NCBI RefSeq assembly: GCF_032842345.1
Contig: NZ_WBKO01000001.1
Span: 1,178,001-1,242,000 of the forward strand
Reading direction: 5' to 3'
Source of the DNA: Methanoculleus caldifontis
GTDB lineage: Archaea > Halobacteriota > Methanomicrobia > Methanomicrobiales > Methanoculleaceae
Length of the DNA: 64,000 bases
Position 1 is the stretch's first letter. Each line of letters starts with the position of its first letter. The notes under the pieces are model-generated. The model saw nothing but the letters and a program-made list of their open reading frames with translations. It made no database searches and was not told the DNA's origin. A program made the position numbers and the translations under genes. This document shows, piece after piece, positions 51,047 to 61,180 of this stretch.

Positions 51047-52492
51047 GTGGAACTGACGCTGAACGAGAAGAGGCTCCTGGTCGCCTTGGGATCTATAGGG
51101 TCGGCCGATGCCGGCACCCTCGCCGATCTCATGGACTCGCGCCGGGAAGCGGTGGTGCAGTATGCAAACCTCGCCGGCGAGCGGGGGCTCGTGGACGTGG
51201 AGAAACAGGTCTCCCGGCGGTATGTCCCGACCGAAGAGGGACGGGCCTACCTGGGGCAGGGGCTTCCCGAGCGGCAGGTGCTTGAGAGTTTCGGAGAGAC
51301 CATCCCGATGCGGGACCTCCAGAGCCACCCGCTCGCAAAGATCGCGATCGGCTGGATGCGGAAGAAGGGCTGGATCGCCATCCGCGACGGGATCGTCCAG
51401 AAGACCGGCGCCACCGGCGCAGGGGCAGACGAAGTCGCGTTTGCCCGGCTCGGCGAGACCGGTGCGATCGAGGATAGCGACGGGGTCGCCGACCTCGCAA
51501 AGCGCGGCCTCGTCGAGGAGGACGAGACCGTCGCCTACACCGTTGCGATCACGCCTCTCGGCCGCGAGGTCCTCGCCGGCGGGCTCGACCTGCAGGAGGA
51601 GGCGGGCACGCTCACCCGCGACCAGATCCTCTCCGGTTCGTGGAAGGACGTCCCCCTCCGGCGTTACGACGTCACGAAACTCCCGAAACGCGCCTACCCG
51701 GGAAAAGTCCACCCCTACCAGCACCTCATCGAAGAGATGCGCCGCATCCTCCTCGATATGGGATTTGAGGAGATGGCGGGCGGGATCGTGCAGAGTTCGT
51801 TCTGGAACTTCGACGCCCTCTTCCAGCCGCAGGACCACCCGGCGCGGGAGATGCAGGACACCTTCTTCCTCGGCGAGCGCTGGCCGCTCCCGAAGGGATT
51901 CGAGCGCGTCCGCGATATGCACGAGCACGGCGGCGAGACCTCCTCGACCGGATGGGGGGGCGCCTGGAGCGCGGCAAAGGCCGAACAGTGCGTGCTCCGG
52001 ACCCACACGACGAGCCTCTCCATCCAGCACCTGGCGAGCAACCCGAACCCCCCGGTGCGGGCCTTCTGCATCGGCCGGGTCTACCGGCGGGAGGCGATCG
52101 ACCCGACGCACCTTGCGGAGTTCGAGCAGCTCGAGGGCATCGTCATGGACGAAGGGGTCAACTTCCGCCACCTCCTCGGCTTCTTAAAAGAGTTCTACGC
52201 CAAGATGGGCTTTGAGAAGGTCCGGTTCCGGCCGGGCTACTTCCCCTACACCGAGCCCTCCGTGGAGCCGGAGGTCTACGTCGAGGGGCTCGGCTGGGTG
52301 GAACTCGGCGGGGCGGGGATCTTCCGGCAGGAAGTGACCGCGCCCTTCGGGATCGAGCACCCGGTCCTCGCGTGGGGCCTCGGCATCAGCCGTGTGGCGA
52401 TGCTCCGGCTCGGCCTGCGGGATCTCCGGCAGCTCTACCGGAGCGACGTCGAGTGGATCCGGGAGATGCCCACCTACGGCGGGAGGCGGTGA
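51047..52492 (+). CDS. pheS: Phenylalanyl-tRNA synthetase alpha subunit
   Basis: 481 residues from GTG 51047 with GGAGGTG 7 bases upstream. N-terminal winged-helix DNA/RNA-binding segments (residues 1-170) precede the class II catalytic core: motif 2 region [20 protein letters not shown] and motif 3 [14 protein letters not shown]. The length of about 480 is that of the archaeal form. It overlaps nothing; pheT begins 1 base after the stop. Confidence 0.97.
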   Translation: MELTLNEKRLLVALGSIGSADAGTLADLMDSRREAVVQYANLAGERGLVDVEKQVSRRYVPTEEGRAYLGQGLPERQVLESFGETIPMRDLQSHPLAKIAIGWMRKKGWIAIRDGIVQKTGATGAGADEVAFARLGETGAIEDSDGVADLAKRGLVEEDETVAYTVAITPLGREVLAGGLDLQEEAGTLTRDQILSGSWKDVPLRRYDVTKLPKRAYPGKVHPYQHLIEEMRRILLDMGFEEMAGGIVQSSFWNFDALFQPQDHPAREMQDTFFLGERWPLPKGFERVRDMHEHGGETSSTGWGGAWSAAKAEQCVLRTHTTSLSIQHLASNPNPPVRAFCIGRVYRREAIDPTHLAEFEQLEGIVMDEGVNFRHLLGFLKEFYAKMGFEKVRFRPGYFPYTEPSVEPEVYVEGLGWVELGGAGIFRQEVTAPFGIEHPVLAWGLGISRVAMLRLGLRDLRQLYRSDVEWIREMPTYGGRR

Positions 52493-52493
52493 G

Positions 52494-54134
52494 ATGGCAA
52501 TTATTACGTTACCCTACCGGTACCTGGAACGATTGACCGGGGCCGACCGGCAGACGGTCATCGACCGCATCCCGATGATCGGGGCCGATATCGAACGGAT
52601 CGAGGAGGACCACGTGGACGTCGAGCTCTTCCCCGACCGGCCTGACCTCTACTCGCCCGAGGGCGTCGCCCGCGCGATGCGGGGTTTCCTCGGTATCGAG
52701 GAGGGTCTCCCGGCCTATGATATTCGTCCCTCCGGTATCACCTTCGCGGTCGACCCGGGCCTCGCAGAGATCCGGCCCTACCTCGGCTCGGCGGTGATCC
52801 GGAACGTCAACCTCGACGAGGAATCCATCGAGAGCCTGATGGGCCTCCAGGAAGCCCTCCACTGGGCGGTCGGGCGTGGACGGGGCAAGGTGGCGATCGG
52901 CGTCCACGACCTCGATACGGTCACGCCGCCGTTCCGCTACATCGCCTCGCCCCGGAACCGCTCCTTCGTCCCGCTCGATTTCGAGCAGGAGATGACGATG
53001 GAGGAGATCCTCGCCGACCACCCGAAGGGCCGCGACTACGCTCACCTGGTGGAGAAGTTCGACAGGTTCCCGCTGATCGTCGATGCAAAAGACCGGGTGC
53101 TCTCCTTCCCGCCGATCATCAACGGCGAGTTGACGAGGGTGACGACGGCGACGAAGAACATCCTGCTCGACTGCACCGGCACCGACAGGAGGGCGGTGAT
53201 GACGGCGGTGAACATCATCTGCACGGCGCTTGCGGAGGCCGGGGCGACGATCGAGTCGGTCACCGTCGAGGGTGAGGAGATGCCCTCGCTTGCCCCCGTG
53301 GAGCGGACGGTCTCGCTTGAGGAGTGCGCCTCCCTCCTCGGCCTCTCCCTGACGGCAGAGGAGATGGCCGGGCTTCTTCGCCGGATGCGCTTTGGGGCCG
53401 AGCCCGACGGCGACGGAAGAGTCCGGGTCCTCGTCCCCTGCTACCGGGCGGACATCCTCCACGACTGGGACGTCTTTGAGGACGTGGCGATCGCCTACGG
53501 CTTCGAGAACTTCGATGCCGCCCTCCCGGCGACCTCCACGGTCGGGAAGGAGCACCCTATCAACGTCGTGGCGAGGGCCATCCGGTCGGTGATGACCGGT
53601 CTTGGATACCTCGAGGTGATCCCGTTCACCCTCTCAAACGAGCGGGTGCTGTATGCGAAGATGCAACGGGAGCCCTCTCCGGGGACCCTGCGGGTGCTCC
53701 ACCCGATCAGCGAGGAGCAGACGGTGGTCCGGACCGACCTCCTGGCGCTGCTGATGGAGATGCTCCAGGCGAACAAGCACCGCGAGCTCCCGCAACGGCT
53801 CTTTGCGACGGGCGACGTCGTCAGGGACTGCGTCACCTCCCAGATGGTCGCAGCCGCGAGCATCCACCCCGCCGCCGACTTCTCCGAGGCGTATGCGGCG
53901 GCGGACGTCCTCTGCCGGGAGCTCTCGCTCTCCTATACGGTCAGTGAATCGGAGGATCCGGCGTTCCTCGACGGCCGCCGCGGAGATATCATCGTCGACG
54001 GAAAGATCGTCGGGGTGTTTGGAGAGATTCACCCCGCCGTCCTGAACGCCTTCGAGCTCGAGCACCCGGTCGCGGCGTTCGCGCTCGACCTCAGAGCCGT
54101 ACCGGGATACCCCGTCCTGCCAGGTACTCCTTGA
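52494..54134 (+). CDS. pheT: Phenylalanyl-tRNA synthetase beta subunit
   Basis: 546 residues from ATG 52494. Archaeal-type PheT (shorter than the 800-residue bacterial form): B3/B4 editing domain in the N-terminal half ([21 protein letters not shown] in part; NGELTRVT), B5 domain, and a catalytic-like C-terminal domain ([14 protein letters not shown], then GEIHPAVL). It forms the alpha2beta2 enzyme with PheS. Its last 44 bases overlap the convergent hisF gene. Confidence 0.96.
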   Translation: MAIITLPYRYLERLTGADRQTVIDRIPMIGADIERIEEDHVDVELFPDRPDLYSPEGVARAMRGFLGIEEGLPAYDIRPSGITFAVDPGLAEIRPYLGSAVIRNVNLDEESIESLMGLQEALHWAVGRGRGKVAIGVHDLDTVTPPFRYIASPRNRSFVPLDFEQEMTMEEILADHPKGRDYAHLVEKFDRFPLIVDAKDRVLSFPPIINGELTRVTTATKNILLDCTGTDRRAVMTAVNIICTALAEAGATIESVTVEGEEMPSLAPVERTVSLEECASLLGLSLTAEEMAGLLRRMRFGAEPDGDGRVRVLVPCYRADILHDWDVFEDVAIAYGFENFDAALPATSTVGKEHPINVVARAIRSVMTGLGYLEVIPFTLSNERVLYAKMQREPSPGTLRVLHPISEEQTVVRTDLLALLMEMLQANKHRELPQRLFATGDVVRDCVTSQMVAAASIHPAADFSEAYAAADVLCRELSLSYTVSESEDPAFLDGRRGDIIVDGKIVGVFGEIHPAVLNAFELEHPVAAFALDLRAVPGYPVLPGTP

Positions 54135-54897
54135 CCTGGCGGACGGTGAACTCGCCGTAGTGGAAGACGCTTGCCGCGAGGCAGGCGTCGGCCTTTCCTT
54201 CTGTGAACCCGCCGTAGAAGTGCTCGAGCGTCCCGACACCGCCGCTCGCGACCACCGGGATCCCGACTCCCTCAGAGATCGCCCGCGTGATCGGGATATC
54301 GAACCCCTCTTTCGTCCCGTCCGTCTCCATGCTGGTGAGCAGGACTTCGCCGGCCCCGCGCTCCTCGGCCTCTATCGCCCAGGCGACGGCGTCGATGCCT
54401 GTCGGCCTGCTCCCGCCGTGGGTCACGACCTCGTACCAGCACTCCCGGCCGTCGCCGAGAGCGACCGGGGTCAGGCCCGGCGCCATCTCGTAGTTCCGCC
54501 GGACATCGATCGCGACGACGATGCACTGGGTGCCGAACCGCTCCGCCCCTCGCGAGATCAGTTCGGGGTCCTGAACGGCGCTTGAGTTGATGCTCACCTT
54601 GTCGGCGCCTGCCCGGAGGATCTGCTTCATGTCGTCGATCGTCCGGATGCCGCCCCCGACGGTGAGCGGGAGGAAGAGCTGGTCGGCGGCCCGCTGCACG
54701 ACGTCGATGATGGTGCCCCGGTTCTCCCGGGTCGCGGTGATGTCGAGGAAGACCACCTCGTCGGCACCCTGCTCGTTGTAGCGCTGGGCGAGCTCGACGG
54801 GATCGCCCGCGTCGCGCAGCCCGACGAAGTGCGTGCCTTTGACTACCCGCCCGTCCTTGAGGTCGAGACAGGGGATGATCCGCTTGGTCAGAACCAT
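54091..54897 (-). CDS. hisF: Imidazole glycerol phosphate synthase subunit HisF
   Basis: 268 residues from ATG 54897 ([21 protein letters not shown], shown in part). TIM-barrel cyclase with catalytic Asp in CLDLKDG and in AIDVRRN, and phosphate-binding VGGGIR and ASGGVG loops. It uses ammonia from HisH to make imidazole glycerol phosphate and AICAR. No other his gene is in the window. The stop lies inside the pheT coding region on the opposite strand. Confidence 0.97.
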   Translation of the reverse strand: MVLTKRIIPCLDLKDGRVVKGTHFVGLRDAGDPVELAQRYNEQGADEVVFLDITATRENRGTIIDVVQRAADQLFLPLTVGGGIRTIDDMKQILRAGADKVSINSSAVQDPELISRGAERFGTQCIVVAIDVRRNYEMAPGLTPVALGDGRECWYEVVTHGGSRPTGIDAVAWAIEAEERGAGEVLLTSMETDGTKEGFDIPITRAISEGVGIPVVASGGVGTLEHFYGGFTEGKADACLAASVFHYGEFTVRQVKEYLAGRGIPVRL

Positions 54898-54935
54898 GGG
54901 TAGTGGTTTTGGAGCGGGAGGTGATGAGGGTTTCG

Positions 54936-55263
54936 AGGTGCGACTTGCGATGCTCCGCCAGGAGCGGAGCATAGATCGTTGTCAGCAATGGACTTCGCGT
55001 CTTCGCGTGAGACGTTTGCTGTCTCTTGCACCAGTGCCTCACGCGAAGCCGCGAAGGGCGCGAAAGGGACTGTCAGCACCCACATCAGTCCCGCAGGTTC
55101 GTGTCTCGCGCTCGATGATCTGTCGGGCTCTGGTTCTGACGGGCCGTCGCACTCTGCATTTTTAGTGCTCATACTCCCGCCCGTCGCAAGTCGCACCTGG
55201 CGGTGCTCCTGCTCCGCTCCTGAAGGAACGCCGCAAGTCGCACCTGGCGGCGCTCCTGCTCCG
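54936..55263. repeat. Composite repeat bounded by inverted CGCAAGTCGCACCT units
   Basis: Two near-identical 32-bp direct repeats, CGCAAGTCGCACCTGGCGG... at 55185-55216 and 55232-55263 (one mismatch), face an inverted copy of their first 14-16 bases at 54936-54951. Copy C of the CGCGAAG element lies between. The arrangement resembles a small non-autonomous mobile element or recombination product. No gene is supported in 54898-55375. Confidence 0.65.
54992..55072. repeat. Dispersed CGCGAAG inverted-repeat element, copy C
   Basis: Left arm 54992-55014 reads GACTTCGCGTCTTCGCGTGAGA; right arm 55038-55069 reads CCTCACGCGAAGCCGCGAAGG and further GCGCGAAAGGG. It forms a hairpin with a roughly 25-base loop, the cleanest copy of the family found at 9172-9257 and 31995-32080. 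Confidence 0.8.
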
Positions 55264-55375
55264 GCCGCTCGCTACGCTCCCGCCCGTCGCATCCCTCACG
55301 TTTAAGTAATCCCGAAAGATACCTTTACACGCAATCCGGAGAAATATCCGGGCAGATTACCGGTCTGGTGGTTTC

Positions 55376-56602
55376 ATGGAGTCTGGAGATCTTAAAATAG
55401 CGTGGGCGCGGCAGTACATGCCGGTACTCTCGTCCATTCGGAAGCGTTTTGTCGAGGAGAAGCCCTTTGCCGGCATGACTATCGGCATGGCCCTCCATGT
55501 CGAGGCAAAGACGGCGGTGCTGGTCGAGACCCTGGCGGCGGGCGGTGCAGAGGTGCATATCACGGGATGCAACCCCCTCTCGACCCAGGACGACGTCTCG
55601 GCGGCGCTCAACACCCGCGAGGGGATCCATTCGTATGCCCGCCGCGGGGCCGGCGTCGAGGAGTATTACGGGGCCATCGACCGGGTGCTCGATGCCCGGC
55701 CGGCGATCACCATCGACGACGGTATGGACCTGATCTTCCGCATCCACACCGAGCGGCAGGAGGTGCTCGATGCGGTCATCGGCGGGTGCGAGGAGACCAC
55801 GACCGGCATCCACCGGCTCCGCGCGATGGCGCGGGACGGGGCGCTCAAGTTCCCGGTCATGGCCGTCAACGACACCCCGATGAAGCACTTCTTCGACAAC
55901 GTCCACGGCACCGGGGAGAGCGCACTCTCCTCGATCATGATCACCACCAACATCCTCATCGCGGGCAAGCGGTTCGTCGTCGCCGGCTACGGCTACTGCG
56001 GCCGTGGGCTTGCGCAGAAGGCGCGGAGCCTCGGCGCCCGCGTCATCGTGACCGAGGTGGACCCCCGGCGGGCGCTCCAGGCGCACATGGACGGGTTCGA
56101 CGTCATGACGATGGACGATGCGGCGCCCCTCGGCGACATCTTCGTCACCACCACCGGCAACGCGAGCATCATCACGGAGCGCCACTTCCCGAACCTGAAG
56201 GAGGGCGCGATCCTCGCGAACGCCGGCCACTTCAACGTCGAGATCGACGTCGAGTGGCTCGCAGCGCACGCTGACTCGACCGTCCGCCGCGACGGCATCG
56301 ACACCTACCTCCTCGGCGGTAAGGCCGTCCACGTCCTCGCCGAAGGGAGGCTCGTGAACCTCGCGACGCCGAAGGGGATGGGCCACCCCGTCGAGGTGAT
56401 GGACCTGAGTTTCGCCGTCCAGGCACTCTCCGCGGAGTATATCGCGAAGCATGGCCGCGAGCTCGCTCCGGGCGTCCACGACGTCCCGTCCGCCATCGAC
56501 GAGGGGATAGCGCGGCTGAAACTTGCCACGCTCGGCATCTCGATCGACCGGCTGACGCCCGAACAGGAAACATATATGGGCAGCTGGACCATCGGGACGT
56601 AA
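55376..56602 (+). CDS. ahcY: S-adenosylhomocysteine / S-inosylhomocysteine hydrolase
   Basis: 408 residues with GGTGG 6 bases before the ATG. SAHH features: [23 protein letters not shown] (in part), [18 protein letters not shown] with the catalytic region, [12 protein letters not shown], the Rossmann motif [13 protein letters not shown] and [11 protein letters not shown]. It hydrolyses the by-product of SAM-dependent methylation. In some methanogens the homologous enzyme prefers S-inosylhomocysteine after deamination by DadD, so substrate is not settled. A T6 run follows the stop. Confidence 0.95.
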   Translation: MESGDLKIAWARQYMPVLSSIRKRFVEEKPFAGMTIGMALHVEAKTAVLVETLAAGGAEVHITGCNPLSTQDDVSAALNTREGIHSYARRGAGVEEYYGAIDRVLDARPAITIDDGMDLIFRIHTERQEVLDAVIGGCEETTTGIHRLRAMARDGALKFPVMAVNDTPMKHFFDNVHGTGESALSSIMITTNILIAGKRFVVAGYGYCGRGLAQKARSLGARVIVTEVDPRRALQAHMDGFDVMTMDDAAPLGDIFVTTTGNASIITERHFPNLKEGAILANAGHFNVEIDVEWLAAHADSTVRRDGIDTYLLGGKAVHVLAEGRLVNLATPKGMGHPVEVMDLSFAVQALSAEYIAKHGRELAPGVHDVPSAIDEGIARLKLATLGISIDRLTPEQETYMGSWTIGT

Positions 56603-56617
56603 TTCGCCCTCCTTCTC

Positions 56618-56623
56618 TTTTTT
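56618..56623 (+). terminator. T-run terminator after ahcY
   Basis: CTTCTCTTTTTTGACG lies 15-20 bases after the ahcY stop and has six consecutive T residues. Confidence 0.5.
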
Positions 56624-56828
56624 GACGCAGGAATCCCTGCATAGACCCGCGGGATCGATACGCCGTCTGCGGCGGGCGGGTGTTCCGGAACGGCTTTATA
56701 CGCCGGGCATTCATAACGAACTATCGTCCGGATGCCTGACCCCTGGCTGACTGGCCCGGAAATAGCCGGTTCGCCGTACCATCATCACGGGTTGCGGCTC
56801 TCGTGCCGCCGGGAGGGGACACTCCTGT

Positions 56829-57281
56829 ATGAGAACGATCATGAAGAAGCAAGGATACGTACTGCTCCCGGCGCTGCTCGCGATTGCCGCTCTCCTGCCG
56901 TTATCGGTCGCAGGGGAGACCGTGGGCGGGGAGATCCCGATCGAGTGCCCGTTCAACGAGTCGCACTCACTGATATACCGGCAGATGCTCGAGCAGAACG
57001 CATCCGTAGGCGAGTACTACGAGCAGGTCTGCCCCGGGTTCCTGGAGGACATGCCTCCTGAGGTGAGGTCGCATCTCTACAACACGACGATGCTCCGGCA
57101 CGAGCCTCCCGGCAGCGGCAGGGTATTCGTCCCGCCCCTGGCAACGGGCAGGGTCGCTCTCGCCACAGCACCGTCCGTCTTCTCGGTGACCGGGGTGCAT
57201 ATCGGCCTCATCGGTCTCGCTATCCTCGTCCTGCTCGCGGCGGCCTGCCTCGTCCGGGAGCGGATCCGCCGGAAGAAGTGA
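56829..57281 (+). CDS. Small secreted/anchored protein of unknown function
   Basis: 150 residues from ATG 56829 (ATG 56841, MKKQGY, is an alternative). A signal peptide (residues about 9-29, ending SVAGE) and a C-terminal membrane helix with a basic RERIRRKK tail frame an extracytoplasmic domain of about 95 residues with two Cys, Asn-x-Ser/Thr sites (NESH, NASV, NTTM) and acidic character. No family recognised. A TATA candidate GGCTTTATACGCC lies near 56691-56703. Its stop is 3 bases from the convergent glycosylase gene. Confidence 0.7.
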   Translation: MRTIMKKQGYVLLPALLAIAALLPLSVAGETVGGEIPIECPFNESHSLIYRQMLEQNASVGEYYEQVCPGFLEDMPPEVRSHLYNTTMLRHEPPGSGRVFVPPLATGRVALATAPSVFSVTGVHIGLIGLAILVLLAAACLVRERIRRKK

Positions 57282-57284
57282 GCC

Positions 57285-58142
57285 TCAGGCCGCTCGCCGC
57301 GCCGGACCCCGCGCGCAGTAGAGGTACTCCTGCGCGTATCCGGCGTACTCTCCGAAGTGCTCCCGGGCAAATCGCCGGATCCGGTCGTACTCCGCCGGGG
57401 TGCAGTTCTTCCCCGTGAGGCCGGGGAGATACGCCTCCCCTACGATCCGGCGTATCCAGACGTCGACCGGGAACGCCTCAAAGAACCCGAACGCAAAGAG
57501 CAGAACGCAGTCTGCCGCCTTCGGCCCGACCCCCCGGAACTCCATCAGCGCTTCCCGTGCCTCCTCGAATGGGATGGCGGCGACCCGCTCCGCCCAGTCC
57601 GGGTTCTCTGTCGCGAAGGCGGCGGCTCTCCGGACGGACTCCGTCCGGTAGCCGAGCTTGCAGTCCCACAGGTCCGCGCAGGTGACCTCCGCGAGCGCTT
57701 GCGGCTCCGGAAAGGCGTGTGCCGTGCCGAAGGGCCCGTCTATCGGCTCTCCGTAGCGCTCCGCCATCAGCCCGACCCGCCGCTTCACCGCCGGGATGTT
57801 CGTGTTCGTGGCGCAGATGTAGGAGACCAGGCACTCCCACGGCTGCTGCTTCACAAGCCGGAGACCGCGGCACTCTCTGATGGCGGCACCGATCGCCGGG
57901 TCGCGGTCGATGGATGCGAGGACGGCGGGGAGGTCCTGGTCGAGCCGGAAGTAGTCGCGGACGAAGCCTGCATCCGCTCCCTCAAACGTGAGCCGGTCTG
58001 CATCCTGCCGTATCCGGAGAGCCCGGCCGCAGGCGACCCCCTGCCACCACCCCTCCGCCTTCTCCCAGCGGAAGGCCTGCCCGCAGGAGAGCGTCAGGTC
58101 GAGGTCAAACGGCTGATCCGGCCGGAGCGTTATCGCCGTCAT
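57285..58142 (-). CDS. ogg: 8-oxoguanine DNA glycosylase/AP lyase (OGG1 family)
   Basis: 285 residues. The N-terminal OGG domain (DLTLSCGQAFRWEK) is followed by a helix-hairpin-helix-GPD core: MEFRGVGPKAADCVLLFAFG carries the catalytic Lys and PVDVWIRRIV the catalytic Asp. The enzyme removes 8-oxoG opposite C and nicks the backbone. It belongs to the OGG1-type branch rather than AGOG. It is convergent with the small secreted protein gene and 24 bases downstream of nifB. Confidence 0.94.
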   Translation of the reverse strand: MTAITLRPDQPFDLDLTLSCGQAFRWEKAEGWWQGVACGRALRIRQDADRLTFEGADAGFVRDYFRLDQDLPAVLASIDRDPAIGAAIRECRGLRLVKQQPWECLVSYICATNTNIPAVKRRVGLMAERYGEPIDGPFGTAHAFPEPQALAEVTCADLWDCKLGYRTESVRRAAAFATENPDWAERVAAIPFEEAREALMEFRGVGPKAADCVLLFAFGFFEAFPVDVWIRRIVGEAYLPGLTGKNCTPAEYDRIRRFAREHFGEYAGYAQEYLYCARGPARRAA

Positions 58143-58166
58143 GGCCGGCCGGAAAAAAAGGGTCGG

Positions 58167-59081
58167 TTACTCTGCCTTCTCATCCTTCATCTGCTGGTAC
58201 ACGCAGGACTGGACGTCCTGGCCGAGCTTCCCGATCGCGTCCGACCGGCAACGCGCGCAGTGGCGCATCTGCTTGATGTACTGGGCGCACCGGTCCTGCA
58301 TCTCCCGCTTCTCCGCAGGCGTGGGCGGGGTGACCCCGGCGAACTTGTACTGCGGGATGAGCGGTATGACGTTGAAGGTGAACGCTCCCATCTCACCGGC
58401 CTTCTTTGCGATCTCGGGGATATGCTCGTCGTTGATCCCGGGGATGTAGACGGTGTTGATCTTGACGAACATCTTCTTTGCAACCGCCATCTCGATCCCC
58501 TTCATCTGCTGGGAGAGGAGGAGCTCCGCCGCCTCGCGCCCGTGGTACTTCTTCCCCTTGTAATCGACCCAGGAGTAGATCTTCTCCCCGATCGCAGGGT
58601 CGATGGCGTTGAGCGTGACCGTGACGTTCCCGACATCGTACTTCGCAAGCTCCTCGATCGACTCGGGGAGCATGAGACCGTTCGTGCTGATGCACATGAT
58701 CAGGTCCGGGAACTCCTCGTGGACCAGCCGGAGCGCCTCGAAGGTCTCGGGGTTCGCGAGCGGCTCGCCCGGCCCTGCGATGCCGATAACCTTCACGTAG
58801 GGGTGCTCCTTCATGACCTTCCGGACAAGGTCGAGCGCCTCCTCCGGCGGGAGGACCCGGCTCGTCACGCCCGGCCGGCTCTCGTTCACGCAGTCGAAGT
58901 CCCGCACGCAGTAGTTGCACTGGATGTTGCACTTCGGAGCGACAGGGAGGTGACACCGCCCGAAGGAGTGGCACGCTTTATCCGAGTAGCAGGGGTGCTC
59001 GCTGATCTTGCGCAGCTGCTCCGGATCGTAGGGGACCTCCCTCCCCTGGACCGTCGCGGTCCGGTACGATTCGTCGGCCAT
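58167..59081 (-). CDS. nifB: NifB-type radical SAM protein
   Basis: 304 residues. HPCYSDKACHSFGRCHLPV precedes the radical SAM cluster CNIQCNYC, and NESRPGV follows, matching NifB, the 8Fe cofactor-core synthase of nitrogenase. The C-terminal CARCRSDAIG is also typical. The NifX-like domain of long bacterial NifB is absent, as in archaeal forms. No nifHDKEN is in the window, so the product may serve a distant nitrogenase or act in another cofactor pathway. It has a good TATA box immediately upstream. Confidence 0.88.
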   Translation of the reverse strand: MADESYRTATVQGREVPYDPEQLRKISEHPCYSDKACHSFGRCHLPVAPKCNIQCNYCVRDFDCVNESRPGVTSRVLPPEEALDLVRKVMKEHPYVKVIGIAGPGEPLANPETFEALRLVHEEFPDLIMCISTNGLMLPESIEELAKYDVGNVTVTLNAIDPAIGEKIYSWVDYKGKKYHGREAAELLLSQQMKGIEMAVAKKMFVKINTVYIPGINDEHIPEIAKKAGEMGAFTFNVIPLIPQYKFAGVTPPTPAEKREMQDRCAQYIKQMRHCARCRSDAIGKLGQDVQSCVYQQMKDEKAE

Positions 59082-59103
59082 ATTATGTGATCTATGCGTC
59101 GGA

Positions 59104-59117
59104 GGATATTATATACT
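59104..59117 (-). promoter_or_regulatory. nifB promoter TATA box
   Basis: On the minus strand CAGTATATAATATCC lies about 25-35 bases before the nifB ATG (59081), so the transcript would be nearly leaderless. Confidence 0.55.
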
Positions 59118-59188
59118 GATGGGTGCCGGCGGGCCGGTCCCGTGCCCGCTTTGACTGCTCCGGCTCCGTTACAAAAAAATGGGGTGGG

Positions 59189-61180
59189 TCAGGCCGTCTC
59201 GCGGGTGAGGTCGGGGAGGGAGGTCCCGCGTTCGGCCTCCCGCAGACCCCTCTCCTGCTCCATGCCGAACCGGTCTTCCGCGGCTTTCAGGATACGGGCA
59301 AGCATCGCGGAGTAGGAGAGGTCCGCGTACTTCGCCATCTTCGCGAGGTGCCCGTCCCAGCACCAGCCGGGGTTCGGGTTGACCTCGAGGAGCTTCGGGT
59401 TGCCGTGCTCGTCGAGGCGCCAGTCGAACCGGCAGTAGTCGCGGCACTCGAGGCGCCTGAAGAGGGCGAGGCAGCACTGCACGACCAGTTTCTCGGTCTG
59501 CTCGGGGAGATCCGCCGGCCTCGACACGATCTTCCAGTACGGCGAGTCCGGAAGCCACTTCGCCTCATACCCGCAGATCCGCGGAAGTTCCGGGGGCAGC
59601 GCGGAGTAGTCCTCCTCGGTGATGGGAAGCACCGTACAGTACCCCGAAGGGTTCCCGATGATCCCGACGCTGATGTCTTTCCCCGTGAGGAACTCCTCGA
59701 CCAGGAGCGAACAGTCGTATCCGAGCGTCTTTCTGAGCGATCCTATGACGTCGGAGAGCTCTTCGATGGTATGGGCGATACTCTTCCGGGTGATGCCGAA
59801 GGAGGAGTCTCCCGCGTTCGGCTTGACGATCACGGGGAGTTTCATCCCGACGTCGTAGGTGCGGTCGCCGGGGGTGACGAAGCAGGCGTCCGGCACCGGG
59901 ATCCCCATCTCTTTTGCCACGCCGCGGACGAGCGACTTGTCGTAGCAGAACGCAAGCGACTGCGGCCCTGACCCCGTGTAGGGGATATCGAGCATCTCGA
60001 GGAGCGCCGGCACGTGGAGTTCCTTTCTCGGGTCGTTGTTGAACCCCTCGTCGCAGAGGTTGAAGACGTAGTCCACCTTCCCCTTCAGCTTCCCGAAGTC
60101 CTGGATCATGCTGTCGTGCCTGGAGATGAAGGAGAACCGGTAGCCCGCGAGTTCCCGGAGGGCGGCCTTCATCTGGTCGATGGTGTAGAAGTCGTCGTCG
60201 TCGAAGGTGCAGGAGGGTTTCAGGGCATCGGGCTTTGCCGGGTCGCCGAGGACGACCGCGACGTGCTTTGCCCTCTCCTGGCCTTTCGCTTTCGCCGACG
60301 ACCACTCCTTCCTGACGACCGCGGTGACGATGTGGCGCCGCTCCATCATGCCGAGGTCCTGGTTGCGCTGCGACTCAGTGGCGATCTCGTGGAAGGTGAT
60401 GCCGGAGAACCCCGCCTTCTCAAGGAGGTGCCGGAGTGCGTCGGGAGTGTAGAGGCGTTCGGCGTAGAACTGGTCGGCCACGACGCCCTTCTCGACGTCG
60501 GTGATCACCTCCCTCGAGATCAGGCGCTGTCCGTCGAGGGAGAGGGACCGCTCCCTGCAGACGAACATCTTCCCGTCGATCCACTCCCACGACCTCGCCT
60601 GGAAGCGCTCTTTTAAGTACTCGCCGTCGGCCACGTCGAGGAGCACTCTCCCCCGGGGTTTGAGGATGCGCCGGATCTCGGCGAGGATCCTCAGGTCTTC
60701 CTCGACCGAGTCGAAGTAGCCGAAGCTGTTTCCGAGGATGAGGACGGTGTCGTAGGTGTCGGTACGGTAGGGCAGCCGGCGCGCGTCTCCCTCTCTGAAC
60801 CGGACCGAGAGCCCCTCCCGCTTTGCGGTCGAGCGGGCCCGCTGGATCAGGTAGTGCGACTGGTCGAGGCCCTCGGCGTTGTAACCCCTGCGGACGAGTT
60901 CGAGCGTGTGCCTGCCCTGGCCGCAGCAGAGGTCGAGGACCTTCTCCTCCGGCTGGAGGTGCAGGACCTGCGCGAACCTGTCGATCTCTTTTTCAGTGAT
61001 CCGCTGGTCGTCGACGACGTCGCCGTCGGTCTTCAGGTAGAGGTGGTTGAAGATACCTCTCCACCAGTCGGATTTGACATGCTCCTCAAGGTTCGGGACC
61101 GGACCGATCGTCCGTCTGTCCTGGTGTTTTCCTTTGCGCTTGCTATCGGGGGGTTCGTCCGTGCGGATATCGTCGGTCAT
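59189..61180 (-). CDS. Fused SAM-dependent methyltransferase and D-Ala-D-Ala-ligase-like ATP-grasp protein
   Basis: 663 residues. Residues about 35-300 are a class I methyltransferase: motif I VLDLCCGQGRH (81-91), then EGLDQSHYLI, FREGDARRLPY and GRVLLDVADGEYL. Residues about 310-645 are an ATP-grasp ligase of the Ddl type: PVIVKPNAGDSSFGI, LVEEFLTGKDISVGI and LEVNPNPGW with the Mg-binding residues. The first 30 residues are charged and disordered. The two activities suggest one enzyme that methylates and ligates an amino acid or small peptide. Methanogens lack ordinary peptidoglycan, so the substrate is unknown. Shine-Dalgarno GGGTGAG is upstream. Confidence 0.85.
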   Translation of the reverse strand: MTDDIRTDEPPDSKRKGKHQDRRTIGPVPNLEEHVKSDWWRGIFNHLYLKTDGDVVDDQRITEKEIDRFAQVLHLQPEEKVLDLCCGQGRHTLELVRRGYNAEGLDQSHYLIQRARSTAKREGLSVRFREGDARRLPYRTDTYDTVLILGNSFGYFDSVEEDLRILAEIRRILKPRGRVLLDVADGEYLKERFQARSWEWIDGKMFVCRERSLSLDGQRLISREVITDVEKGVVADQFYAERLYTPDALRHLLEKAGFSGITFHEIATESQRNQDLGMMERRHIVTAVVRKEWSSAKAKGQERAKHVAVVLGDPAKPDALKPSCTFDDDDFYTIDQMKAALRELAGYRFSFISRHDSMIQDFGKLKGKVDYVFNLCDEGFNNDPRKELHVPALLEMLDIPYTGSGPQSLAFCYDKSLVRGVAKEMGIPVPDACFVTPGDRTYDVGMKLPVIVKPNAGDSSFGITRKSIAHTIEELSDVIGSLRKTLGYDCSLLVEEFLTGKDISVGIIGNPSGYCTVLPITEEDYSALPPELPRICGYEAKWLPDSPYWKIVSRPADLPEQTEKLVVQCCLALFRRLECRDYCRFDWRLDEHGNPKLLEVNPNPGWCWDGHLAKMAKYADLSYSAMLARILKAAEDRFGMEQERGLREAERGTSLPDLTRETA

